Part shown: positions 1 to 9,212 of the stretch, one piece after another
Layout: every line of letters begins with the position of its first letter
Numbering within the stretch: position 1 is the first letter of the stretch
Position numbers and translations under genes: made by a program
The notes under the pieces: generated by a model
What the model was told of the DNA's origin: nothing
Seen by the model: only the letters and a program-made list of their open reading frames with translations
Databases searched by the model: none
Origin: Jatrophihabitans sp.
GTDB taxonomy: Bacteria > Actinomycetota > Actinomycetes > Mycobacteriales > Jatrophihabitantaceae
Length of the DNA: 64,000 bases
Reading direction: 5' to 3'
NCBI GenBank assembly: GCA_036389035.1
Contig: DASVQQ010000008.1
Location: 124,001 to 188,000, forward strand

Positions 1-219
1 GGCCACATCCAGCGCGGTGGCACGCCGACCGCCTTCGACCGGGTGCTGGCAACCCGGTTCGGCCTGCACGCCATCGACGCGGTGCACGTCGGTGACTGGG
101 GCAAGATGGTGGCGCTCAGCGGAACCGAGATCGTCCGGGTGCCGCTGGCAGAAGCCACCAAGACCCTTAAAACGGTGCCCAGTGAGTTCTACTCCGAAGC
201 CGAGGTGTTCTTCGGCTGA
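1..219 (+). CDS. pfkA: 6-phosphofructokinase, C-terminal end (partial)
   Basis: This is the last 72 residues of a phosphofructokinase, open at the left edge of the window. It begins with GHIQRGG, the conserved segment of the PfkA substrate-binding region, followed by the family's C-terminal fold (ATRFGLHAIDAV) and a short acidic tail ending AEVFFG. PfkA phosphorylates fructose 6-phosphate in cytoplasmic glycolysis. Whether this copy uses ATP or pyrophosphate cannot be told, because the determinant residues lie upstream of the window. The gene is followed by a 70-bp gap and then aroG, so glycolysis and aromatic biosynthesis genes are neighbours on the same strand. Confidence 0.85.
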   Translation, partial: GHIQRGGTPTAFDRVLATRFGLHAIDAVHVGDWGKMVALSGTEIVRVPLAEATKTLKTVPSEFYSEAEVFFG

Positions 220-277
220 GCCGATCAGCCTGTCCGCACGAGATCTGTCACCCTGCCCCGTTGGAATTCGCGCTAGG

Positions 278-1687
<1,410 letters not shown>

Positions 1688-1692
1688 GCGCG

Positions 1693-2724
1693 TTGTCGAC
1701 AGTGGTGGATCTGCGCAGTGACACGGTCACCAGGCCCTCGGCGGCGATGCGGCGGGCGATGGCCGAGGCCGAGGTCGGTGACGACGTCTACGGCGATGAC
1801 CCGACGGTCAACGCCCTGGAGGCCGAGGTGGCCCGGATGCTGGGCTACGACGCCGGGCTGTTCACGCCGTCGGGCTCGCTGGCCAACCAGCTTGCCCTGC
1901 GATTGCTGGTCAAACCCGGCGAGGAACTCGTCTGCGACCGGATCGCGCACGTCGTGCGGGCCGAGATGGGCGCCGCTGCGGCCTTCTCCGGAATCACCAC
2001 CCGCACCTGGGACGCGGTCGCCGGCCGGCTGGACCCGGCCGCGGTGGCCGCGACGATCACCCCGAACGCCGGCTGGCACCAGGTCTCGACCACCGCGATC
2101 GCGGTGGAGAACACCCACAACTTCGGCGGTGGCACGGTGCAGCCGATGGAGGCCGTCCGGGCGGTGCAGGAGCTCGCCCGGGAGCACGGCCTGGGGTTGC
2201 ACCTGGACGGCGCCAGGCTCTGGAACGCCCACGTCGCCACCGGGGTGCCGCTGCTGGAACTGGCGGCCGGTTTCGACACCGTCTCGGTCTGCCTGTCCAA
2301 GGGGCTGGGCGCCCCGGTGGGGTCGGTGCTGGTCTCCTCGGCCGAGCGGATCGCCGAGGCGCGGACCTGGCGCAAGCGGTACGGCGGCGCCATGCGGCAG
2401 GTCGGCATCCTGGCCGCGGCCGGGCTCTACGCCCTGGAGCACAACCTCGAACGGCTCTCCGAGGACCATGAACGGGCCGCCCGGCTGGCGGCGGCGCTGG
2501 GCCAGAAGCCGGAGCTGACCGAGACCAACATCGTGGTGCTGCGGGTGTCCGACGCGCCGGCCCTCTGGCAGGCCGCCCTCGACCAGGGAGTGATCACCTC
2601 TGCGATCGGGCCGAACCTGCTGCGGCTGGTGACCCACCTCGACATCGATGACGAGGCCCTCGACCGGGCGATCGAGGTGCTGAGCCCGCTGCTGACCGCC
2701 GACGGTTCATCGCCGCACCGATGA
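1693..2724 (+). CDS. threonine aldolase family protein
   Basis: This is a PLP-dependent enzyme of about 340 residues that is expected to cleave L-threonine (or allo-threonine) to glycine and acetaldehyde. It has the family signature DLRSDTVTRP at the N-terminus, the LHLDGARLWNA aspartate/arginine segment, and the PLP-binding lysine in SVCLSKGLGAPVGS. The start is uncertain. A TTG at 1693 gives the longest form, while GTG codons at 1702 and 1705 would put the start closer to the conserved DLRSDTVT. The gene follows aroG by only 5 bp and is probably co-transcribed. Low-specificity activity cannot be distinguished from strict L-allo activity by sequence alone. Confidence 0.88.
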   Translation: MSTVVDLRSDTVTRPSAAMRRAMAEAEVGDDVYGDDPTVNALEAEVARMLGYDAGLFTPSGSLANQLALRLLVKPGEELVCDRIAHVVRAEMGAAAAFSGITTRTWDAVAGRLDPAAVAATITPNAGWHQVSTTAIAVENTHNFGGGTVQPMEAVRAVQELAREHGLGLHLDGARLWNAHVATGVPLLELAAGFDTVSVCLSKGLGAPVGSVLVSSAERIAEARTWRKRYGGAMRQVGILAAAGLYALEHNLERLSEDHERAARLAAALGQKPELTETNIVVLRVSDAPALWQAALDQGVITSAIGPNLLRLVTHLDIDDEALDRAIEVLSPLLTADGSSPHR

Positions 2725-2788
2725 GTTTGCGCGGTCCCCGACGTTTCACCTGGTGATAGACATCTACAGGGCGAAACGGGGAGACCGG

Positions 2789-3577
2789 ATGAGCAAGCTA
2801 CTGGCCGGCAGGAACGCGATCGTCTACGGCGGAGGTGGCGGGATCGGCGGCGGAGTCGCCCGGGCCTTCGCCCGGGAGGGCGCGCGGGTCTTTCTGGTCG
2901 GCCGGACGCGGGCCAAGCTCGAGGCGGTGGCGGCCGACATCACCGGCCGGGGCGGCGCGGCCGAGACCGCCGTCCTCGACGCCCTGGACGAGCAGGCGGT
3001 CGACGAGCACGCCGAGGCGGTGACGGCCGGCGCCGGCAGCATCGACGTGTCGTTCAACCTGATCACCCGTGGCGATGTGCAGGGCCCGGCGCTGCTGGAG
3101 CTGACCCCTGATGACCTGCTGCGGGCGGTGACCAACGGCTTGCTGAGCAACTACTTCACCGCGCGGGCGGCCGGTCGGCAGATGATGCGGCAGCGATCCG
3201 GGGTGATCCTGCACCTCAACAGCGGCTCGGGCGCCGGCACGACGGCGGGCATGGGCAGCACCGGCCCGGCTGACGCCGCCACCGAGGCGTTCATGCGCCA
3301 GCTGGCGGCCGAGCTCGGCCCGTACGGGGTGCGCGTCTGCGGCATCTGGACCGCCGGCGTCGCCGAGACGCTGACCCGAGAGAAACTGGCCGCGGTCGGC
3401 GGGCCTGACGGGCCCTCGCCGCAGGATGTTCAGGGCATGATCGCCGGGATGTCGGTGCTCGGCCGCACGCCCAGGCTGGCTGACGTCGCCGAGGTGGCCG
3501 CGTTTCTGGCCAGTGACCGGGCCGGCGGCATCACCGGCAGCATGACCAACGTAACCGCCGGACTGGTGCTCCGTTGA
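2789..3577 (+). CDS. SDR family oxidoreductase
   Basis: This is a short-chain dehydrogenase/reductase of 262 residues, a cytoplasmic NAD(P)-dependent enzyme of unknown substrate. The nucleotide-binding loop reads VYGGGGGIGGGVARAF, a glycine-rich variant of TGxxxGIG. The usual YxxxK catalytic pair is not present in canonical form: the region reads STGPADAATEAFMRQLAAELGPYGVRV, with A-A-T-E in place of Y-x-x-x-K, so catalysis may be altered or lost. The start at ATG 2789 is chosen because GGGGAG lies 5 nt upstream; an in-frame ATG at 2753 has no ribosome site. It appears to head an operon with the VOC and ECF sigma genes. Confidence 0.85.
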   Translation: MSKLLAGRNAIVYGGGGGIGGGVARAFAREGARVFLVGRTRAKLEAVAADITGRGGAAETAVLDALDEQAVDEHAEAVTAGAGSIDVSFNLITRGDVQGPALLELTPDDLLRAVTNGLLSNYFTARAAGRQMMRQRSGVILHLNSGSGAGTTAGMGSTGPADAATEAFMRQLAAELGPYGVRVCGIWTAGVAETLTREKLAAVGGPDGPSPQDVQGMIAGMSVLGRTPRLADVAEVAAFLASDRAGGITGSMTNVTAGLVLR

Positions 3578-3609
3578 GCTCCGGCCGCAACCGCAAAGGA
3601 GACATCCCG

Positions 3610-4032
3610 ATGGACTGGAAACTCGAGGTAGTGGTGCTGCCGGTGTCGGACGTGGACCGCGCCAAGGAGTTCTACACCGAGAAGCTGGGCTTCAACCTCG
3701 ACGTCGACCACGAGATGAATGAGCACTTCCGGATCGTGCAGATGACCCCGCCGGGTTCGGGCTGCTCGGTCACGGTCGGAAAGGGCCTCAGCGACGCCGC
3801 GCCCGGTTCGGTGCGTGGCATGCAACTGGTGGTCTCCGACATCGAAGCCGCGCACGCCCAGCTGACCGAGCGTGGCGTGCCGGTCAGCGAGATCTCGCAC
3901 TTCGACAACGGCAACCGCAAGCCGGGCGTTGACCCTGATCGTCGCGTGTTCAACTCGTTCATCTTCTTCAGCGACCCCGACGGAAACGCCTGGGCTGTGC
4001 AGGAGGGTCACCGCGGCACCCCGCCGTCATGA
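3610..4032 (+). CDS. VOC (glyoxalase-like) family protein
   Basis: This 140-residue protein has the vicinal oxygen chelate fold. It begins with a beta-strand plus VSDVDRAKEFYTEKLGF, the hallmark first module of VOC proteins, and ends with FSDPDGNAWAVQE, the second-module C-terminal motif. Members include glyoxalases, dioxygenases and antibiotic-binding proteins; the substrate is not predictable here. ATG 3610 has AAAGGAGA about 7 nt upstream. The stop codon overlaps the next gene's start by 4 bp (ATGA), so translation of the sigma factor gene is probably coupled to it. Confidence 0.88.
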   Translation: MDWKLEVVVLPVSDVDRAKEFYTEKLGFNLDVDHEMNEHFRIVQMTPPGSGCSVTVGKGLSDAAPGSVRGMQLVVSDIEAAHAQLTERGVPVSEISHFDNGNRKPGVDPDRRVFNSFIFFSDPDGNAWAVQEGHRGTPPS

Positions 4033-5039
4033 CAGCTTCGATGGGTGCGACAGGTCAGGCGGCTTCGACAGGTCAGGCGGCTTCGATAGGTCAGGAGGCC
4101 GGGTTCGAGCGGTTGGCGCAGCGGCACCGGCGGGAACTGCACGTGCACTGCTACCGGCTGCTGGCCTCCTACGACGAGGCCGAGGACGCCGTCCAGGAGA
4201 CCTACCTGCGGGCCTGGCGGGCCCGGGACAGCTTCGAGGGCGATGCGCTGGCCAGGGCCTGGCTGTACCGGATCGCCACCAACGTCTGCCTCGACCTGAT
4301 CCGGGCGCGTGCCCGGCAGGCGCCGAGGCTGCGGTCGCTGGCTGAGGTCAGCTGGCTGCAGCCCTACCCCGACCGGCTGCTGGACGAGGCGGCGGCCGCC
4401 GAGGACCAGCCCGATGCGGTGGCGGTGAACCGCGAGACGATCGAGCTGGCGTTCCTGGCTGCCCTGCAGGTGCTGCCGGCCAGGCAGCGGGCCGCGCTGG
4501 TGCTGCGCGACGTGCTGGGACTGCCGGCCGCCGAACTGGCCGAGCTGCTCGACACCACCGTCGCGGCGGTCAACAGCGCGCTGCAGCGGGCCCGGGTGAC
4601 GATGGCGCGGCACCTGCCCTCGCATCGCGTGGACTGGTCGGCGCGACAGCCCAGCTCCGAGGAGCGGGAACTGCTGGCGCGGTTCATCGACGCCCACGAG
4701 CGCTGTGACGCCAAGGCCGTCGCCGCGATCGCCGCAGCCGACATCCGGGTCACGATGCCGCCCTATCCCTGGTGTTTCGACGGGCTGGACATGCTGGCCG
4801 TCCTGCTGCAGCGCGCTTTCGGTCCCGACCGCGAGGGCGACTGGCGGCTGCTGCCGACGGCGGTCAACCGGCTGCCGGCTGCCGGCAGCTACCTCAAGCG
4901 CCCTGGCGACAGCAAGTTCCGGCCGTTCAAGCTGGATGTGCTGCGGATCGAGGCCGGCGTCATCGCTGAGATCACCACCTTCGGACCGGCAGTGTTCCCG
5001 GAGTTGCACCTGCCCGCGACGTGGACCCGCGCGTCCTGA
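4029..5039 (+). CDS. ECF-type sigma-70 factor with C-terminal SnoaL-like domain
   Basis: This is a 336-residue sigma factor of the SigJ/SigG-like class (TIGR02960 type). Region 2 is at about residues 22-90 (YRLLASYDEAEDAVQETYLRAW) and region 4 at about 140-195 (LPARQRAALVLRDVLG, then a helix-turn-helix). A SnoaL-like domain follows from about residue 215 to the end. In this class the fused SnoaL domain is known to modulate sigma activity in place of a separate anti-sigma factor. The extreme N-terminus contains an imperfect 15-bp tandem repeat (3 copies, 4047-4091), encoding TGQAAS-type units. The gene overlaps the VOC gene by 4 bp and shares an operon with the SDR gene, a likely target set of the factor. 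Confidence 0.88.
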   Translation: MTASMGATGQAASTGQAASIGQEAGFERLAQRHRRELHVHCYRLLASYDEAEDAVQETYLRAWRARDSFEGDALARAWLYRIATNVCLDLIRARARQAPRLRSLAEVSWLQPYPDRLLDEAAAAEDQPDAVAVNRETIELAFLAALQVLPARQRAALVLRDVLGLPAAELAELLDTTVAAVNSALQRARVTMARHLPSHRVDWSARQPSSEERELLARFIDAHERCDAKAVAAIAAADIRVTMPPYPWCFDGLDMLAVLLQRAFGPDREGDWRLLPTAVNRLPAAGSYLKRPGDSKFRPFKLDVLRIEAGVIAEITTFGPAVFPELHLPATWTRAS

Positions 5040-5064
5040 GCCCGGTCGGGGCACACTGGTAAGG

Positions 5065-5628
5065 GTGGATCCGGTCCGGACCTCGAAGCTGCTCGCACGC
5101 GTCCTTCGGCACGATCCCGCGGCGATCGGGATCACCCTGGACCCCGCCGGCTGGGTCGAGGTCGACATCCTGCTGTCGGCTTTGCGCGCACACGGCTACC
5201 GGCTTTCGGCGACCGAGTTGCAGCAGCTGGTGTCGGCCAGCGACAAGCAGCGCTTCGCCCTCGATCCGCTCACCAACCGGATCCGGGCCAACCAGGGGCA
5301 CTCCGTCGAGGTCGATCTCGGGCTGCCGCCCGCGACACCGCCGGCACTGCTCTATCACGGCACGCCTGTTCGCAACCTCTCCTCGATCCTGACCGGGGGG
5401 CTCAACCGGGGCTCCAGGCACGACGTGCACCTGTCGCCGGACGTCGAGACCGCCCGCCGGGTGGGCGCCCGCCGTGGCCGGTGCGCCGTGCTGGTCGTCC
5501 GGGCCGGGGCCATGCACTCCGACGGCCACCGGTTCAGCGTCTCGGACAACGGCGTCTGGCTGACCAGACAGGTGCCGGCCCGCTACCTGTCCAGGCTGGG
5601 CGAGCCGGAGTTCCAGGCCAGCGATTAG
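5065..5628 (+). CDS. kptA: RNA 2'-phosphotransferase (Tpt1/KptA family)
   Basis: This 187-residue protein matches the whole KptA family. It has the N-terminal RTSKLLARVLRH segment with the conserved Arg-His pair, GWVEVDILL, LYHGT, the RHDVHLS strand, VGARRGR and NGVWLTRQVP. In fungi Tpt1 removes the splice-junction 2'-phosphate from tRNA using NAD+. Bacteria have no such splicing, and the physiological substrate is unknown. The GTG start at 5065 is chosen because homology begins at once. A CACACT element 7 nt upstream suggests a leaderless mRNA, though this is weak. The gene lies 25 bp after the sigma factor gene. Confidence 0.9.
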   Translation: MDPVRTSKLLARVLRHDPAAIGITLDPAGWVEVDILLSALRAHGYRLSATELQQLVSASDKQRFALDPLTNRIRANQGHSVEVDLGLPPATPPALLYHGTPVRNLSSILTGGLNRGSRHDVHLSPDVETARRVGARRGRCAVLVVRAGAMHSDGHRFSVSDNGVWLTRQVPARYLSRLGEPEFQASD

Positions 5629-5631
5629 GGT
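5626..5631 (+). promoter_or_regulatory. -10 box for leaderless downstream gene
   Basis: TAGGGT overlaps the kptA stop codon and sits 7 nt before the ATG of the next gene, which has no Shine-Dalgarno sequence. This fits a leaderless transcript; assignment by motif and spacing only. Confidence 0.45.
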
Positions 5632-5638
5632 CACCGGC

Positions 5639-6742
5639 ATGACGACGCCCGGTGCGATTTCCTGGATCGGCCTGCTGACGCTGATGGTCGACGGTCCCGA
5701 CCTGCCGGTGCGAGGGGTGATCAGCAGCCGCGAGGGCGCCGACCCGTCCTACGGCTATTTCGGGTGGGCGGCGTTCGCCGGCCAGCCGGTACCGGTCTTC
5801 GCCGGCTTCAGCGGCGCCGGCGAGCCGGAGGAACCGGAGGCTGGGGAACCGGACGGCCCGGGGTCTGAGGGCGCCGAGCCCGGGGGCTCTGAGAACGCCG
5901 GCGGCTCGACCGTGCCGGAGTCGGTCGACGCCGATGCCGAGCCGGTCCTGACCCGGGCCTGGCGTTCGGGGCGGCGGGTGCGGCTGGAACGACCGGACGG
6001 GCGGCCGTCACTGATCGTCGGCGAGCGCAGTTGCTGGCAGTTCCGCGGCGATGACCCGGTGCCGGTGGAGTCGCCCAGCAGCGCGGTGGCCTACCAGGGC
6101 AACGGCACCCAGCTGCTGCGCCGCCGCAAGGCAGGCGAGTTCACCGGCGACGACTTCACCCGCCCGACCGGGCCGGTGGGTCAGACCACCTTCCTGGGCC
6201 GCGACGCCTACACCGTCGAGCTGGCGCCGCCGGCGCACAAGCCGTTTCCCATCCAGCTCGTCGTGGACGGCGAAACCGGCCTAGTGCTGCAGGAGCGAAA
6301 CGACGGCTACGGCTCGGTCGACGAGTGGGCCGAGATCGTCGTCGGCGAGCAGCTGGACGACGGGCTGTTCCGCTGGCAGGGCCCGTCCAGATCCGAGGCG
6401 GACGAGCGCGCCGAGCACGAGCGGGAGTGGCAGGCCGACCTGGCGCAGCGGACCGACTGGTTCCGCGCCAACGTCACGCCGTTGCCGCTGCGGCTGGAGC
6501 TGGACCTGAGCGTGCACGTCCACGTGTACGAGCCGGACGGCTCATTCGAGGCCAGCATCGGCGAGAGCCACCTCGGGATGTTGGCCCGCCGGCCCAGTTC
6601 GGGGCAGGACTGGCAGCTCGGCTGGTCCGAGGTGCAGCACCGGTGGTCCTCCGACGGCTGGGACTGGGCACTCAGCATCTACGACGAGGCGGTGACCGAG
6701 GCCGGGCTGGCCAGGTTGAAGCAGGCGCTGGGCAGGACGTGA
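5639..6742 (+). CDS. hypothetical protein
   Basis: This 367-residue protein is not recognised. No signal peptide or membrane segment is visible. Residues 55-105 are a Glu/Pro/Gly-rich linker (GEPEEPEAGEPDGPGSEGAE). The stretch from about 110 to 245 alternates strands in a way that resembles periplasmic LolA/RseB-like beta sheets (GRDAYTVELAPP, LVVDGETGLVLQE), but without a signal peptide that likeness may be accidental. The C-terminal 120 residues (LELDLSVHVHVYEPDGSF) look like a separate small domain with several Trp residues. Neighbours kptA and a hydroxylase give no functional hint. The ATG start has a likely -10 element 7 nt upstream. Confidence 0.75.
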   Translation: MTTPGAISWIGLLTLMVDGPDLPVRGVISSREGADPSYGYFGWAAFAGQPVPVFAGFSGAGEPEEPEAGEPDGPGSEGAEPGGSENAGGSTVPESVDADAEPVLTRAWRSGRRVRLERPDGRPSLIVGERSCWQFRGDDPVPVESPSSAVAYQGNGTQLLRRRKAGEFTGDDFTRPTGPVGQTTFLGRDAYTVELAPPAHKPFPIQLVVDGETGLVLQERNDGYGSVDEWAEIVVGEQLDDGLFRWQGPSRSEADERAEHEREWQADLAQRTDWFRANVTPLPLRLELDLSVHVHVYEPDGSFEASIGESHLGMLARRPSSGQDWQLGWSEVQHRWSSDGWDWALSIYDEAVTEAGLARLKQALGRT

Positions 6743-6824
6743 GCCGCCGTTCTGCGTTACTTTGAGCAGTGTTCAGCTACGGTCGGCTGGACTCCGCGGC
6801 GAGCGATGGTGAGGGGGTGGCGCG

Positions 6825-7751
6825 GTGTTAGGTGAGATTCACGACCCGGTGATGTTCGCGATCCCGGTGTTCATCGTGTTCCTGGCCCTGGAGATCATCG
6901 CCATCCACGTGCTGCACCACGACCAGTTCGACGTCGGCGGGGGCGGCGCCCAGGCGGTGCGCGGCTACGACTTCGCCGACACCCGCACCAGCCTGACGAT
7001 GGGCGTCGGCTACGCGGTGGTCAACCTGTTCTGGCGGCTGGTGGTGCTGGTGGTCTACGCCGGCCTCTACGAGTTGACCCCGCTGCGGTTGAGCCCGTAC
7101 GACTGGTGGACCTGGGTGCTGCTGTTCTTCGCCGACGACCTGGCCTACTACGGCTTCCACCGGGCCTCGCACCGGATCCGGTTCTTCTGGGCCGGCCACA
7201 TCGTGCATCACTCCTCGACGCACTACAACTTCTCGACCGCGCTGCGGCAGAAGTGGACGCCGATGCTCACGATGCCGTTCTGGATGCCGCTGGCGCTCAT
7301 CGGCATCCCGCCGTGGATGATCTTTCTCGCGCTGGCCTGGAGCCTGATCTACCAGTTCTTCCTGCACACCGAGAAGATCGCGAAGATGCCGGCCTGGTTC
7401 GAGGCGGTGTTCAACACCCCGTCCCACCACCGGGTGCACCACGGCAGCGACGCCGACTACCTCGACGTCAACTACGCAGGCATCCTGATCATCTGGGATC
7501 GGATGTTCGGCAGCTTCGTGCCCGAGACGCACCGCCCGACCTACGGCCTGACCAAGAACATCGAGACCTACAACCCGTTCAGGGTGGCGTTCGGCGAGTT
7601 CGTGAACATGGGCCGGGACGTGCGCCGCTCACCCGGCCTGCGGGCCAAGCTGGGTCACGTCTTCGGCCCGCCCGGCTGGCAGCCGGCCGGCGTCCGGCTC
7701 GACCCGGCGCAACCCGACCCCGAGCAGTTGAGCCCGGTCCGGCGCAGCTGA
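6825..7751 (+). CDS. sterol desaturase / fatty acid hydroxylase family membrane protein
   Basis: This 308-residue membrane protein has four or five hydrophobic segments and the diiron histidine clusters of the fatty acid hydroxylase superfamily: HRASH, HIVHHSSTHYN and HHRVHHG. These enzymes hydroxylate or desaturate lipids or carotenoids at the cytoplasmic membrane. The true substrate is unknown; carotenoid hydroxylation is possible since lycopene cyclase genes lie 5 kb away, but nothing links them directly. The GTG start is preceded by a G-rich ribosome-site-like tract (GAGGGGGTGG). The gene is convergent with the next, with 33 bp between. Confidence 0.9.
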   Translation: MLGEIHDPVMFAIPVFIVFLALEIIAIHVLHHDQFDVGGGGAQAVRGYDFADTRTSLTMGVGYAVVNLFWRLVVLVVYAGLYELTPLRLSPYDWWTWVLLFFADDLAYYGFHRASHRIRFFWAGHIVHHSSTHYNFSTALRQKWTPMLTMPFWMPLALIGIPPWMIFLALAWSLIYQFFLHTEKIAKMPAWFEAVFNTPSHHRVHHGSDADYLDVNYAGILIIWDRMFGSFVPETHRPTYGLTKNIETYNPFRVAFGEFVNMGRDVRRSPGLRAKLGHVFGPPGWQPAGVRLDPAQPDPEQLSPVRRS

Positions 7752-7784
7752 TCAACCGGCTCGCGCTGGTGACAGAACGAGCCG

Positions 7785-8000
7785 TCAGCTGGGCTCGTCC
7801 TCGCGGTCCATCGGGACGACGGTGCCCGGCACCACCGTCCCGGTCGCGTTGGTCCCCTCGAAGTCACTCGGGTCGAGCTCGGGATCGGCGTCGTCGAACT
7901 GGTAATCGGACTGCGGCTTGCCGGGGTTGCCGTTCAGCGCGGCGTTCTCGTCGTCGACGCGCGGGTCGCCGTACACGTGGTCGTCAAGCGGGTTGGTCAT
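7785..8000 (-). CDS. small acidic hypothetical protein
   Basis: The predicted product is 71 residues, strongly acidic and Pro/Asp-rich (DDHVYGDPRVDDENAA), with no transmembrane segment, probably largely disordered. It is accepted as a gene because GGGAGGCAGC precedes the ATG with GGAGG at ideal spacing, and a TAGAGT -10-like box lies about 65 bp further up (8068-8073). I do not recognise the family. It follows the aroF-like gene on the same strand but has its own apparent promoter. Confidence 0.65.
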   Translation of the reverse strand: MTNPLDDHVYGDPRVDDENAALNGNPGKPQSDYQFDDADPELDPSDFEGTNATGTVVPGTVVPMDREDEPS

Positions 8001-8129
8001 GCTGCCTCCCGGCGCCGGGCCGGTCGGGGTGACCGGCGGCTGGCCGCTGGCTCGGGCCGCGTCCGACTCTAGCGCGGCTGGTATCGGTTGGGGACGCGGC
8101 TGGGACCGCGGCCGGCCCGGCTGGTATCG

Positions 8130-9161
8130 CTAGCCCGCGTGGGAGGCCGCCGAGGTCCGGCCGAGCAGCGGGGGCAGGGTCAGAACCACCTCGGCCAGCT
8201 CGTCCAGCGACGCGCCGTACAGCGCCTGGGCCCCGTCGACCAGCGCGACCTCGGGATGCGGGTGGACGTCGACCATCACGCCGTCGGCGCCGGCCGCGAT
8301 GCCGGCCCGGGCCAGCGGCACTACCAGGTCCCGCCGGCCGGCCGAGTGCGACGGGTCGACGATGATCGGCAGGTGGGACAACAGCTGCATCATCGGCACC
8401 GCCGAGACGTCGAGCAGGTTGCGGATGGTCGGCTCGAAGGAGCGGATGCCCCGCTCGCAGAGCACGATGTCGAGGTTGCCGCGCTGGGCGATGTACTCGG
8501 CGGCCATCAGCCACTCCTCGTAGGTGGCCGACAGCCCGCGCTTGAGCATGATCGGCTTGCCGACGCTGCCCACCGCCTGCAGCAGGCCGAAGTTCTGCAT
8601 GTTGCGGGTGCCGATCTGCAGCATGTCGGCGTACTCGGCGACGAGGTCGACGTCCTTGACGTCCAGCACCTCGGTCACGAACGGCAGGCCGGTCTCCTGC
8701 CGGACCTCGGCGAGGATCTTCAGCCCCGCGCCGGCCAGGCCCTGGAAGGCGTAGGGCGAGCTGCGCGGCTTGTAGGCGCCGCCGCGCAGCAGGCTCGCTC
8801 CGGCGCGCTTGGCCTGCTGAGCCGCTTCCACCGCCTGCTGGGCCGACTCCACCGCGCACGGCCCGGCGATCAGGGTGAAGGTGTCCGGCCCGATCGGCAC
8901 CCCGCCGACCCGGACGGTGCTGCGTTGGGTGTGGTTCTCGGCTGCCACCAGCTTGTAGGGCGCGGTGATCCGCTTGGTGTCGACGACCCCGGGCAGGCCC
9001 AGGACGTCGATGGTCTCCAGAACCGCCTCGGTGCCGACCACGCCGATGATCGTCCGGGTGACGCCCCGGCTGACGAAGGCCTGGCCGCCGTGGAACTCGA
9101 TGTTGCGAACCACGGCCTCAAGGTCGGACTCTGTCGCGGCCGGGCCCATCACGATCACCAT
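8130..9161 (-). CDS. class I-beta 3-deoxy-7-phosphoheptulonate synthase
   Basis: This 343-residue enzyme catalyses the same first shikimate reaction as aroG but belongs to the other class. It has an N-terminal ferredoxin-like regulatory domain (about residues 1-70), then the KDO8P-synthase-type TIM barrel with LIAGPCAVES, GGAYKPRSSPYAFQG, IGTRNMQNF, LKRGLSATYEEW and VDPSHSAGRRDLV. The full catalytic set (Cys of GPC, Lys of YKPR, His of DPSH) is present, so it is not decayed. The start codon ATG is 7 nt after a TAATCT box on the same strand, consistent with a leaderless mRNA. It lies downstream of the PASTA kinase gene on the minus strand. Confidence 0.95.
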   Translation of the reverse strand: MVIVMGPAATESDLEAVVRNIEFHGGQAFVSRGVTRTIIGVVGTEAVLETIDVLGLPGVVDTKRITAPYKLVAAENHTQRSTVRVGGVPIGPDTFTLIAGPCAVESAQQAVEAAQQAKRAGASLLRGGAYKPRSSPYAFQGLAGAGLKILAEVRQETGLPFVTEVLDVKDVDLVAEYADMLQIGTRNMQNFGLLQAVGSVGKPIMLKRGLSATYEEWLMAAEYIAQRGNLDIVLCERGIRSFEPTIRNLLDVSAVPMMQLLSHLPIIVDPSHSAGRRDLVVPLARAGIAAGADGVMVDVHPHPEVALVDGAQALYGASLDELAEVVLTLPPLLGRTSAASHAG

Positions 9162-9168
9162 GCCGCCT

Positions 9169-9174
9169 AGATTA
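9169..9174 (-). promoter_or_regulatory. -10 box for leaderless class I DAHP synthase
   Basis: On the minus strand TAATCT is followed by 7 nt and then the ATG. No ribosome binding site is present in between. Inference from motif and spacing. Confidence 0.5.
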
Positions 9175-9212
9175 GTCCGGTGACCCCGCCGTCACGATTG
9201 CGAGCTACCGCC

